DNA of 12,675 bases from JAVBQU01 sp031548675 (GTDB taxonomy: Bacteria; Bacteroidota; Bacteroidia; Bacteroidales; P3). Under the pieces are notes generated by a model. It ran no database searches and had not been told where the DNA came from. It saw nothing but the letters and a program-made list of their open reading frames with translations. The translations under genes were made by a program, and so were the position numbers. The stretch's first letter is position 1, and every line of letters starts with the position of its first letter. The stretch lies in assembly GCA_031548675.1 (NCBI GenBank), contig JAVBQU010000097.1, positions 1 to 12,675 on the forward strand, read 5' to 3'. Below, piece by piece: positions 1 to 6,478 of this stretch.

Positions 1-143
1 CCATTTCCAACTGCTACAATTGTACCTTTCTGGGGTTTTTCTTTATTTGCATCAGGAATAATAATTCCGGCTGCTGTTTTTTGTTCTGCTTCCGCAGGTT
101 CAATTAATACTCTGTCTGCTAATGGTTTTACATTTAGTGCCAT
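1..143 (-). CDS. groES: Co-chaperonin GroES (Hsp10), N-terminal part only
   Basis: The minus-strand reading from an ATG at 143 begins MALNVKPLADRVLIEP and continues through an acidic stretch to AAGIIIPD and GTIVAVGNG. These are the first beta-barrel strands and the mobile loop of GroES (the IIIPD segment contacts GroEL). About 47 of the usual 90-95 residues are present; the rest, and presumably groEL, lie left of the window. GroES is the heptameric cytosolic lid that closes the GroEL folding chamber. The start is the only ATG in frame and it begins the conserved N terminus. It is preceded by an A-rich leader without a Shine-Dalgarno sequence, which is common in Bacteroidota. No CIRCE operator is visible upstream; a sigma-54-like promoter and inverted repeats are present instead. 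Identity is very secure. Confidence 0.96.
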   Translation of the reverse strand, partial: MALNVKPLADRVLIEPAEAEQKTAAGIIIPDANKEKPQKGTIVAVGN

Positions 144-310
144 TGTTGTTTTGTTTTAAGTGATTAATTATTTTAATTTTGATTATCTGTTTCTGGAAAT
201 ATTAAGCATAAACTTCATTTTGTCTTCAATTACATATTACTTAATGCCTTTTTTAAAGGATAATAAAACATTAAATAGTAACATATGCTTTGTGAAAACG
301 TTTTTTATTC

Positions 311-326
311 AGCGAAAAATATGCCA
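311..326 (-). promoter_or_regulatory. Candidate sigma-54 (-24/-12) promoter for groES
   Basis: The minus strand reads TGGCATATTTTTCGCT. The -24 GG and the -12 GC are separated by exactly ten bases, and the sequence fits the RpoN consensus TGGCAYRNNNNTTGCW at every defined position except one (TC instead of TT before GC). Transcription would start near 300, giving a leader of about 155 bases. No perfect Bacteroidota housekeeping -7 box (TAnnTTTG) is seen in the gap in this direction; the closest is TATCCTTT. The motif match is direct; use by RpoN is inferred. Confidence 0.5.
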
Positions 327-336
327 AAGTGATAAG

Positions 337-353
337 ACTGCCATTTTTGCAGT
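337..353. repeat. Inverted repeat just upstream of the groES -24 box
   Basis: Arms ACTGC and GCAGT (5 bp) surround a 7-base T-rich centre. The repeat ends about 11 bases upstream of the -24 element. It may be a regulator half-site pair; it is short enough that chance cannot be excluded. Confidence 0.35.
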
Positions 354-364
354 TTCTGATAAAA

Positions 365-399
365 AAATATGTCAGAATTAAAAAAATCCTGACATATTT
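365..399. promoter_or_regulatory. 11-bp-arm inverted repeat: activator site or terminator
   Basis: Perfect arms AAATATGTCAG and CTGACATATTT flank a 13-base centre. The centre of symmetry is about 80 bases upstream of the predicted groES start point, a usual distance for a sigma-54 activator site. On the minus strand the second arm runs into a tract of seven T, so the same sequence could act as a terminator for the secG transcript. Both readings fit and the sequence alone does not decide. Confidence 0.5.
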
Positions 400-422
400 C
401 CCCTTATTTTATGAAAACGCCT

Positions 423-447
423 TAGAGATTTCCATGCGGATTCTCTA
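423..447 (-). terminator. Possible secG terminator hairpin
   Basis: TAGAGA and TCTCTA arms, with an inner TCC/GGA pairing around ATGC, form a slightly bulged hairpin 14 bases beyond the secG stop. The following minus-strand T tract is weak (four T after GGCG), so efficiency is uncertain. Confidence 0.35.
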
Positions 448-460
448 TGTATAAATATTA

Positions 461-844
461 TTATTCAGCTTGTTTTGGTTGAGGCTGAGCAGCCGGTTCT
501 CCCTGTGCAGGTTGAGCTTGTTGCTGTTGTTGCTGTTGTGGATTTTGCCTCATCGAAGCCGGAGCCGGAATTTTCGATTCATCAACTGTAACTTCTGTTT
601 TTACACCTTCGCCTGTTTTTGGACGAGGAATAATAAAAGCACTTACTAAACTCAAAGTTACTAAAGCAATGGCTAAATACCATGTGGTTTTTTCTAAAAA
701 ATCAGCCGTTTTACGAGCTCCCATAATCTGATTTGAACCTGCAAAGTTTGCAGCCAAACCACCGCCTTTTGAGTTTTGTACTAAAACAACCAGTGCTAAA
801 AGCACACAGATAATGAGAATTAAGATTATGACAAAAATATACAT
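461..844 (-). CDS. secG: Protein translocase subunit SecG
   Basis: A 127-residue inner-membrane protein with the SecG layout. Membrane segment one covers about residues 2-22. The cytosolic loop follows, carrying the family signature VLVQNSKGGGLAANFAGSNQ and the MGARKTADFLEKTTWYLA stretch. Membrane segment two is about residues 55-73. SecG joins SecY and SecE in the protein-conducting channel and assists the SecA cycle. The C-terminal tail (residues 74-127) is long and rich in Pro, Gln and Ala, with seven consecutive Gln at 103-109; such tails vary in this phylum. The gene begins 10 bases after the stop of the TPR gene, so the two form one transcription unit. Identification rests on the loop signature and two-helix topology and is strong. 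Confidence 0.94.
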   Translation of the reverse strand: MYIFVIILILIICVLLALVVLVQNSKGGGLAANFAGSNQIMGARKTADFLEKTTWYLAIALVTLSLVSAFIIPRPKTGEGVKTEVTVDESKIPAPASMRQNPQQQQQQQAQPAQGEPAAQPQPKQAE

Positions 845-854
845 CGTTTAATGA

Positions 855-1604
855 TTATTTATTATGTTCTTGTTGTTTATTTTTTAAAATTTCAATTTGG
901 TTTGCAAAGTAACTACTTTTTTCCGGATTTTTCAAACTTAATTTCTCGAAAATTACAATTGCCTTATCTATAGCCCCTTGTCCGATATATAATTGAGCTA
1001 ACGTTTCTGTAGCTAAATCGAAGTTTTCGACCAAACTCCGTTTCGATTTTTCCTCCGAAACAAATTCTTTTTCCTCTCCCTTTATCATTTTATTAATTTT
1101 AGGCTGAGTTTTTATAAACTGCTCTATCAGTTCGTTACGTGAAGGATTATCGGAAAGTTTTGGTTCTTCATAAGCCTGAATAGTGGCTAAAATATCTAAC
1201 TCTGCTTCTGAAAGCATCTCTTCTTTTCTTGCAGCAAACGGCTGGGCAACTTCTACTTTGGGTTCATCGGCTTTTGCTTCCGTAGCATCCATAATAGTTT
1301 CCGTTTTTATTTCGATAGGTTTTGCTCCAGAATCAATAAATGCTGCATTTTGTCCGGGCTGTCTATCCGTATAAGTGAGCAATTGGGCTAGCTTTTGTCG
1401 GTTTCCGGTATAAAGTGCGGCTATAGGTAATTGTTCTTTCCAAAGAGAAATATTATTCTTTTTCAGATTTAATAAAAATAAAACCTGTGCTAAAGAACAA
1501 TAAGGATATTGTTCCACCATATTTTTTATATCCATCAAACTTGCCGAATTGAGTTCTTCCGGATGATTTGCCGAATGAATATAGTTTCCTAAGGTATGAG
1601 TCAT
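855..1604 (-). CDS. TPR-repeat protein, first gene of a secG unit
   Basis: A 249-residue protein without a signal peptide or membrane segment, so probably cytosolic. Residues about 15-75 form a helical region (SLMDIKNMVEQYPYCSLAQ). Residues about 80-185 are acidic, variable and probably disordered. Residues about 195-235 form one clear tetratricopeptide-like unit (ETLAQLYIGQGAIDKAIVIF, then the NPEKSSYFA helix). A lone TPR suggests protein binding, but the partner is unknown. The gene sits 10 bases upstream of secG; a TPR protein beside secG is, from memory, a recurrent arrangement in Bacteroidota. A role connected with the Sec machinery is inference from position only. The start is the only reasonable ATG, about 14 bases after the start point predicted from the -7 box at 1626-1633. 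Confidence 0.8.
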   Translation of the reverse strand: MTHTLGNYIHSANHPEELNSASLMDIKNMVEQYPYCSLAQVLFLLNLKKNNISLWKEQLPIAALYTGNRQKLAQLLTYTDRQPGQNAAFIDSGAKPIEIKTETIMDATEAKADEPKVEVAQPFAARKEEMLSEAELDILATIQAYEEPKLSDNPSRNELIEQFIKTQPKINKMIKGEEKEFVSEEKSKRSLVENFDLATETLAQLYIGQGAIDKAIVIFEKLSLKNPEKSSYFANQIEILKNKQQEHNK

Positions 1605-1625
1605 GATTTATTATATTTCGAGCTT

Positions 1626-1633
1626 CAAAGGTA
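1626..1633 (-). promoter_or_regulatory. -7 box of the TPR-secG promoter
   Basis: TACCTTTG on the minus strand matches the Bacteroidota -7 consensus TAnnTTTG exactly. The expected -33 position is T-rich (TTTT) rather than TTTG. The predicted start point near 1618 leaves a leader of only about 14 bases. Confidence 0.5.
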
Positions 1634-1714
1634 AAGAATCTTATCCGAATGTAAAAAATATATTTACAATAAAGTACTAAACAAGCTTACAAGAATTTTG
1701 TTACTAAAATTATC

Positions 1715-2584
1715 ATGAAATATATTTTAACCCCTTTTTTATGGCTGGTAGGTCAACTGCCGATTTGGGCTATGAAAGCCATATCTTCGTCTTTAGCATG
1801 GATTAATTGGAACGTTATCCGCTACCGGAAAAACGTTGTATTAAATAATCTGCAAAAAGCATTTCCGAATAAGAGTGCGCAGGAGTACCAGAAGATTGCA
1901 CGTAATTTTTATATCCAATTCTGCGATTATATCTTGAGCTTAATACGAATAAGGTATAATAAATCGCATTCCTTAAATAGAACTATTACCCATAAAAATC
2001 CTGAAGTACTACAATCCCTTTCCAGTCAGGGAAAAAGCGGTATTTTAGTTACAGGTCATTATTTTTCTTGGGAATATGTGAATACAACCCCTTTGGTTTG
2101 CGACCATTTAATTACAGCCGCTTACCATCCTTTATCGAACAGATTCGCGGATGAGCTGGTAAAATTCTGCCGCCAAAAATATGGAGCTGAACTGCACCCT
2201 ATGAACGAAATTTACCGCACATTGGTTAAATACCGAAAAGAAAATATGCAAACCATGACTTTGATGGTAGCAGACCAAAGTCCTACTGCCAATAATTTAG
2301 AACATTGGATTACCTTTTTGGGACAAGATACCCCTGTATTGATAGGTCCTGAACATATTGCATCCAAACTAGGGCTGGCTGTAGTATATCTTAAAACCAT
2401 CCAGCGGAAACGCTTTGTGTATGAATATGAATATGTATTGATAACCGATAATGCAGCCGGCATGGAGCCGTTGGAAGTGACCAAACGCTGGTATGCCGAA
2501 CTTGAACAGCAGATACGAACTGAACCCGAGCGTTATTTATGGAGCCACCGGAGGTGGAAGCATCAGGATAAAAAACCTGTGTAG
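1715..2584 (+). CDS. Lipid A late acyltransferase, LpxL/HtrB family
   Basis: A 289-residue protein of normal family length. An N-terminal hydrophobic segment (about residues 5-30) anchors it to the inner membrane. The catalytic HX4(D/E) motif is GHYFSWE with His115 and Glu120. Downstream are the MVADQSP block (about 184-190), FLGQDTPVLIGPEHIA (201-216) and a terminal YLWSHRRWK, all typical of LpxL/HtrB/LpxM. These enzymes transfer an acyl chain to the acylated glucosamine disaccharide of lipid A. Bacteroidota often encode a single such enzyme and make under-acylated lipid A, so the substrate position is not assigned and no gene symbol is given. The gene is divergent from the TPR-secG unit and converges on the DUF4421 gene with three bases between stops. 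Confidence 0.9.
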   Translation: MKYILTPFLWLVGQLPIWAMKAISSSLAWINWNVIRYRKNVVLNNLQKAFPNKSAQEYQKIARNFYIQFCDYILSLIRIRYNKSHSLNRTITHKNPEVLQSLSSQGKSGILVTGHYFSWEYVNTTPLVCDHLITAAYHPLSNRFADELVKFCRQKYGAELHPMNEIYRTLVKYRKENMQTMTLMVADQSPTANNLEHWITFLGQDTPVLIGPEHIASKLGLAVVYLKTIQRKRFVYEYEYVLITDNAAGMEPLEVTKRWYAELEQQIRTEPERYLWSHRRWKHQDKKPV

Positions 2585-2587
2585 TTA

Positions 2588-3598
2588 TTAATTCAACTTC
2601 TGTGCTGTGGTATGTTTTTTAGATTGAAGAGTTAGTCTATCCAATGTTTTTGATTCGAAGTGGAAGCGCTTGATAAATGTAATTCTTGCACTCAGCGTAT
2701 TTATCCCCAGCTTATCGTATTCTTTAAATTCTGTATAAATAATATTGTATGCAGCCGAAAGCCCTATAGACCATGTAGGAGCATTATACCCTGTGGAGAT
2801 ACGGGGAAAAAATGCAGGACAGATATAAATAGAATTTCTCTCCCAATTTTCAGAGGCAGCATTAAATCCTATAGTCAGCGATAAAGTAGCAAAATAGTTT
2901 TTGTTTTTGTTTACCCACGAATAAGCATATCCGGCACTGGGACCAAATAAATAATGTTGTTTTGTACCGTTGAAAAGGGTGTCGGAATCCACTTTGGTGT
3001 AATAGCCTGCCAAACAAAGCAGAGGACTTCCTGCTGATTGAAGCTGTTTTTCTGTCTGATCAAATGCTGCACGATACGAAAAACGCTTATGATTAAATGT
3101 ATATTGAATAAACCCTCCAATATTGATTAAGCTCAAATCGGAATAAAAATATCTATTGGTGTCGCTGCCTGTACCAAATCCTTTATAAGACTGTCCAAAC
3201 AAATCAAAAACTATCCGCTTGCCGTAGTAATGATATTGCAAATCGAGATATTGGCTTTTTTCAGGATCTTGCTTTTTGGAGTCATTTAAAAAATCAAGAC
3301 CAAAAGAAATACTAGCTCCTACCCTTTTCCAACTTAATCCAAAGCCCAAATTAGAGGCTACATTGGGCATAAACATTTCTGAAGGTTCCGGCGAATGCTG
3401 GTAGAGAATTGAGCTGAAATTATAAGCTCCGTATATTTTTGCTGAAAAGTTTTGATGGAACGAACCTATATAGGCAGTATCAATCTGTGCAGTGCAAAAA
3501 TTTAAGGAGAAAAAAGAAAATAACACCACAAGCGTTACATTTCTAAGGGAACTGATAGGACGATATATTTGTGTAAGTTTTTGCAAATTGAAGAACAT
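2588..3598 (-). CDS. DUF4421-type outer-membrane beta-barrel protein
   Basis: A 336-residue protein with an N-terminal export signal: a longer than usual n-region, a hydrophobic core at about residues 22-37 and a likely cut after CTAQ. The rest is rich in alternating aromatic and polar residues, as in outer-membrane beta strands. A block reading PNVASNLGFGLSWKRVGASI followed by SFGLDF, and further on a GKRIVFDLFGQSYKGFG block, resemble the DUF4421 family of Bacteroidota, whose function is unknown. The C-terminal strands (ITFIKRF) precede a short basic tail. No enzyme motif is visible. It does not share an operon with its neighbours: the acyltransferase is convergent and the SOD gene lies behind a terminator. 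The family call comes from pattern recognition and would need a profile search. Confidence 0.7.
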   Translation of the reverse strand: MFFNLQKLTQIYRPISSLRNVTLVVLFSFFSLNFCTAQIDTAYIGSFHQNFSAKIYGAYNFSSILYQHSPEPSEMFMPNVASNLGFGLSWKRVGASISFGLDFLNDSKKQDPEKSQYLDLQYHYYGKRIVFDLFGQSYKGFGTGSDTNRYFYSDLSLINIGGFIQYTFNHKRFSYRAAFDQTEKQLQSAGSPLLCLAGYYTKVDSDTLFNGTKQHYLFGPSAGYAYSWVNKNKNYFATLSLTIGFNAASENWERNSIYICPAFFPRISTGYNAPTWSIGLSAAYNIIYTEFKEYDKLGINTLSARITFIKRFHFESKTLDRLTLQSKKHTTAQKLN

Positions 3599-3668
3599 TA
3601 ACTTTTCAAATCGTAAAGCTATATAACTTGATAAATGGGAAAAAAGTATATGTCGTTTATTTTAGAAG

Positions 3669-3676
3669 CAAAATTA
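3669..3676 (-). promoter_or_regulatory. -7 box for the DUF4421 gene
   Basis: TAATTTTG on the minus strand matches TAnnTTTG. A TTTG lies further upstream but only 14 bases away, shorter than the usual 19. The predicted leader is about 60 bases. The box lies about 20 bases downstream of the SOD terminator, so the DUF4421 gene probably starts its own transcript. Confidence 0.42.
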
Positions 3677-3695
3677 CATGATTTTTTACACAAAT

Positions 3696-3734
3696 AAAAA
3701 GCGAAGTTATCCATTAGGGATAACTTCGCTTTTT
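3696..3734 (-). terminator. Strong rho-independent terminator after the SOD gene
   Basis: A perfect 17-bp stem (core GCGAAGTTATCC / GGATAACTTCGC, flanked by A and T tracts) with a 5-base loop. It lies 24 bases beyond the SOD stop, and five T follow on the minus strand. Because the stem is flanked by A and T tracts it could work in both directions and also stop plus-strand readthrough. Confidence 0.88.
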
Positions 3735-3757
3735 TAATTAATTTAAAATGAATAGGT

Positions 3758-4453
3758 TTAATATTGTTTTTCAACAAAACTCCAGTCAATGATATTGAAG
3801 AATGAAGCTACATAATCCAAGCGGCGGTTTTGTTTATCCAAATAATAAGCATGTTCCCAAACATCGCAGCCTAATAATGCTTTTTGATTATGGGTAAGCG
3901 GATTATCTCCGTTTTTGGTTTGCAAAATATCTAAGCTTCCATCAGGATTTTTTACCAGCCAAACCCAGCCTGAACCAAATAAGGAACCGCAGGCGGCTGT
4001 ATATTTTTGTTTGAATTCATCGAAAGAACCATATTGTTTTTTTATAGCCTCTGCTAATGCTCCTTTAGGTTCGCCGCCACCTTTTGGGCTCATGCAAGTC
4101 CAGAAAAAAGAATGGTTCCAAACTTGGGCTGCATTGTTGAAAATAGCTCCATCTGATTGTTTTACTATTTCTTCTAAAGATGCATTTTCGAAAGGCGTGC
4201 CTACTATCAATTTGTTTAAGTTATCTACATAAGCTTGATGGTGCTTTCCATAATGGAATTCCATAGTTTGTTTAGAGATATGCGGTTCTAAAGCATCCAG
4301 CGCATAAGGCAATTTAGGCAATTCAAATTTCATAGTTTTTGTATTTTTTTGATTGTTAATATTTTGTGTTGATTTATTCTGTGCCTGAGAAATGCAAGTT
4401 ATTCCGGCAAAAATAGGAATTAATAATGTAAGAAAAAAGGATTTCAACTGCAT
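3758..4453 (-). CDS. Fe/Mn superoxide dismutase with an export leader
   Basis: A 231-residue protein. Residues 41-231 are a full-length Fe/Mn SOD beginning MKFELPKLPYALDALEPHIS. The four metal ligands are His67, His114, Asp197 and His201. Counted from Met41 these are 27, 74, 157 and 161, as in standard Fe-SODs. Gln110 in NNAAQVWNH marks the Fe-type active site. Gly195 equals position 155, where, from memory, Gly is linked to cambialistic Fe/Mn activity in the Porphyromonas gingivalis enzyme. Residues 1-40 are extra: a Lys, a hydrophobic core (about 5-20), a possible cut near SQAQ and a polar Asn/Gln/Thr linker. The enzyme converts superoxide to peroxide and oxygen, and the leader suggests it does so in the periplasm. 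An internal start at Met41 (4333) would give a cytosolic form. The gene is monocistronic with a strong terminator. Confidence 0.93.
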   Translation of the reverse strand: MQLKSFFLTLLIPIFAGITCISQAQNKSTQNINNQKNTKTMKFELPKLPYALDALEPHISKQTMEFHYGKHHQAYVDNLNKLIVGTPFENASLEEIVKQSDGAIFNNAAQVWNHSFFWTCMSPKGGGEPKGALAEAIKKQYGSFDEFKQKYTAACGSLFGSGWVWLVKNPDGSLDILQTKNGDNPLTHNQKALLGCDVWEHAYYLDKQNRRLDYVASFFNIIDWSFVEKQY

Positions 4454-4548
4454 GATGTTACATTTTTGAAAATATCTTTTTGTGCTTTTAAGTACGGATA
4501 GAACAAATCTTAGAACAAAAGGTTTAATTTTTTGGTATCGAATTTTTA

Positions 4549-4570
4549 CAAATATATGGAAACAAATGTA
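4549..4570 (-). promoter_or_regulatory. Two overlapping candidate -7 boxes for SOD
   Basis: TACATTTG (4563-4570) and TATATTTG (4549-4556) on the minus strand both match TAnnTTTG. Neither has a clear TTTG at the -33 distance. The leader would be about 90-105 bases. Confidence 0.35.
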
Positions 4571-4814
4571 TTATTTTGAGACGAGCTTAAAAACTTACAT
4601 ATTTACGGAATGAGGATAAAAGATATATTGTCTCGGGATACCTATTTTGCTGTTAGGACTGTAAAAACGTTTTAAGCTCCTAAATCTTAAAACTTTCTAA
4701 CTCTAAACTACCTTTGTTTTCTGCTTTTCGAACCATTCTCCTTACATTTCGTCTTCTGCGGATAACTTTTTCAAAACATCTTCGTTATATAATGGACAAA
4801 AAAAATATTTCACG

Positions 4815-4822
4815 TAACTTTG
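4815..4822 (+). promoter_or_regulatory. -7 box of the ridA promoter
   Basis: TAACTTTG matches TAnnTTTG. The -33 position, 19 bases upstream, reads ATGG, a weak match. The predicted start point near 4829 gives a leader of about 43 bases. Confidence 0.5.
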
Positions 4823-4871
4823 CGACCGTTTTTATTGTCAATTTATAATCTTTTTAATAATAAATAATCAC

Positions 4872-5249
4872 ATGAAAAAAATAATCAATACAGAAAAAGC
4901 GCCTAAAGCCATAGGACCTTACAGCCAAGCTGTTGAAGCAAACGGAATGTTATTTATATCAGGGCAGATACCGGTTGACCCTGCAACCGCAAAAATTGTA
5001 GAAGGCGGAATCCACGAACAAACCGAACAAGTAATGAAAAATATCGAAGCTATCTTAACCGAAGCCGGATATACTTTTCAAGATGTTATTAAATCTACAT
5101 GCCTTTTGAGTGATATGGACAACTTTGCTATCGTAAACGAAATTTATGGTAGATATTATACGGTTAATCCTCCCGCAAGAGCAGCTTATGCCGTACAAAA
5201 ACTACCTTTGGGTGTATTGATAGAAATAGAGACCATTGCAGCGAAATAG
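4872..5249 (+). CDS. ridA: 2-iminobutanoate/2-iminopropanoate deaminase RidA
   Basis: A 125-residue cytosolic protein of the RidA/YjgF/UK114 family with every hallmark: the N-terminal KAPKAIGPYSQA (Tyr17), FISGQIPVDP (about 28-37), the PPARAAYAV block with Arg103, and IEIETIA with Glu118. Arg and Glu correspond to Arg105 and Glu120 of the E. coli enzyme: Arg holds the substrate carboxylate and Glu positions water. RidA trimers hydrolyse reactive enamine/imine intermediates released by PLP-dependent threonine and serine dehydratases, which protects PLP enzymes. Length and residues indicate an active RidA-subfamily member rather than a paralogue lacking Arg. It appears monocistronic, with a repeat-rich spacer separating it from pta. 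Confidence 0.95.
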   Translation: MKKIINTEKAPKAIGPYSQAVEANGMLFISGQIPVDPATAKIVEGGIHEQTEQVMKNIEAILTEAGYTFQDVIKSTCLLSDMDNFAIVNEIYGRYYTVNPPARAAYAVQKLPLGVLIEIETIAAK

Positions 5250-5261
5250 TTATTAGAAATT

Positions 5262-5394
5262 TAGATACAAGTAAACAAGATACAAGTTTACAAGTAACAA
5301 GGTTAGATACAAGTTAACGAGTAAACAAGATACGAGACACAAGTAATGGTAGAAATCATGAACGTTACAACTTTATAACCGAGCTTGTGAGCTC
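5262..5394 (+). repeat. Composite intergenic repeat element, copy 1
   Basis: The first part (5262-5345) is a degenerate array of a GATACAAGT(T)AACAAG-like unit. The second part (5360-5379) is GAACGTTACAACTTTATAAC. The element ends in a small perfect hairpin GAGCT-TGTG-AGCTC (5381-5394). The same two parts recur in the same order at 8039-8187 and, inverted, at 9715-9872. No reading frame covers it. Confidence 0.7.
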
Positions 5395-5438
5395 AACGAA
5401 GTTAAACTTTAAACTACTCAAAAAACAACACCGGATAG

Positions 5439-6440
5439 ATGAATTTGATGGATTCCATTCGCGAAAATGCGAAAAAAAATAATAAATGTATTGTACTGCC
5501 GGAAGGCACGGAGGAACGCACACTGAAAGCTGCCGATATAATTCTGCAAGAAGGCTTAGCCCGCTTAATTTTATTAGGCGATAAACAGCAGATTATGCAG
5601 ATGACCGAAGAGTTTGGTTTAAAGCATATTTCCCAAGCGACCATTATAGACCCCAAACAACACGCTCAAAAAGAATTTTATGCCCAAATGCTTTTTGATA
5701 TAAGAAAAAGCAAAGGCATGAGCATGGATGAGGCTCTGAAATTGGTAGAAAATCCTCTGTACTTAGCTACTCTGCTTATTAAAAACGGCGATGCAGACGG
5801 CGAAGTTGCCGGAGCCAAAAATACCACAGGCGATGTGCTTCGTCCCGCATTTCAGGTTGTAAAAACCCTGCCCGGAATCAGCGTAGTATCGGGCGCTTTT
5901 ATCATGATTTTAAAAGACGACCAATGGGGACATAACGGCATATTGGTTTTTGCCGATTGTGCCGTACATCCAAACCCTACAGCCGAAGAGTTAGCCCAAA
6001 TTGCAGTAGTAACAGCTAAAACAGCTAAAAACATTGCAGGTATCGACCCGCATGTAGCCATGCTGAGTTTTTCTACCAAAGGAAGTGCCAAACACGAAAT
6101 GGTAGATAAAGTAGTGGAAGCTACCCGCCTTGCCAAAGAAATGGATCCTGCGTTGAAAATCGACGGAGAATTGCAGGCAGATGCTGCTATTGTTTCTAAA
6201 ATAGGTGCCAGCAAAGCACCTGACAGTGAAATAGCCGGAAAAGCCAATGTATTGGTATTCCCTACGCTCGAAGTAGGAAACATCGCTTATAAATTGGTAC
6301 AGCGTTTGGCAGGAGCGGAAGCAGTAGGTCCTGTATTACAGGGTATGGCTGCTCCTATCAACGATTTGTCGAGGGGTTGTTCGCTTGAAGATATTGTGAA
6401 TTTGGTGGCTATTACTGCTAATCAGGCAGCAGGAAAATAA
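5439..6440 (+). CDS. pta: Phosphate acetyltransferase, single-domain type
   Basis: A 333-residue cytosolic enzyme made of the phosphotransacetylase domain alone, without the long N-terminal DRTGG/AAA-like part of E. coli Pta. Recognisable blocks run in order: VLPEGTEERTLKAADIILQE (about 18-38), GDADGEVAGAKNTTGDVLRP (about 116-135), VFADCAVHPNPTAEELA (about 170-186), SFSTKGSAKHEMVDKV (about 210-225), IDGELQADAA (about 241-250) and VLVFPTLEVGNIAYKLVQRL (about 271-290). It interconverts acetyl-CoA plus phosphate with acetyl phosphate plus CoA; paired with acetate kinase this yields ATP during acetate production. Acetate kinase is not in the window. A second ATG at codon 4 is possible, but the upstream start is kept because the N terminus aligns with relatives. 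The closely related EutD is a less likely alternative given the context. Confidence 0.93.
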   Translation: MNLMDSIRENAKKNNKCIVLPEGTEERTLKAADIILQEGLARLILLGDKQQIMQMTEEFGLKHISQATIIDPKQHAQKEFYAQMLFDIRKSKGMSMDEALKLVENPLYLATLLIKNGDADGEVAGAKNTTGDVLRPAFQVVKTLPGISVVSGAFIMILKDDQWGHNGILVFADCAVHPNPTAEELAQIAVVTAKTAKNIAGIDPHVAMLSFSTKGSAKHEMVDKVVEATRLAKEMDPALKIDGELQADAAIVSKIGASKAPDSEIAGKANVLVFPTLEVGNIAYKLVQRLAGAEAVGPVLQGMAAPINDLSRGCSLEDIVNLVAITANQAAGK

Positions 6441-6478
6441 ATTAATCTTATATAGTTTAAACACCATATAAGGTTAAA

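Larger units (their letters stand above)
144..460. promoter_or_regulatory. Gene-free groES control region and secG 3' region
   Basis: This 317-base gap between the secG stop and the groES start holds no credible gene. A short plus-strand reading frame at 160-381 is low-complexity and matches nothing. In the direction of groES transcription it contains a hairpin just after secG (423-447), an 11-bp-arm inverted repeat (365-399), a 5-bp-arm inverted repeat (337-353), a sigma-54-like promoter (311-326) and an AT-rich leader of about 150 bases. Its length and symmetry content are larger than a simple promoter needs, so regulated expression of groES is inferred. Confidence 0.6.
4454..4871. other. 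Divergent intergenic region between SOD and ridA
   Basis: This 418-base stretch has no credible reading frame or RNA gene. It carries candidate -7 boxes for each flanking gene: 4549-4556 and 4563-4570 for SOD on the minus strand, and 4815-4822 for ridA on the plus strand. Nothing else structured was recognised in the central 4600-4790 part. Confidence 0.6.

Noticed and set aside
160..381. A 73-residue plus-strand reading frame in the groES control region
   Set aside because: Low-complexity, Phe/Ile/Lys-rich product from AT-rich DNA; it overlaps the promoter and inverted repeats and lacks any family resemblance.
144..460. CIRCE operator for HrcA upstream of groES
   Set aside because: The TTAGCACTC-N9-GAGTGCTAA pattern was looked for on both strands and is absent; the inverted repeats present have different arms.
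3758..4453. SOD as a lipoprotein through Cys20
   Set aside because: The residues before Cys20 (AGIT) do not form a lipobox (L-A/S/G-A/G-C), and a signal peptidase I cut near SQAQ fits better.
5262..5345. CRISPR-like array in the GATACAAG repeats
   Set aside because: Units are short, degenerate and irregularly spaced, with no constant repeat-spacer periodicity and no cas genes in the window.
5852..6283. A 143-residue reading frame antisense to pta
   Set aside because: It lies wholly inside the well-conserved phosphate acetyltransferase gene in the opposite direction; its composition is the mirror of the pta codons.
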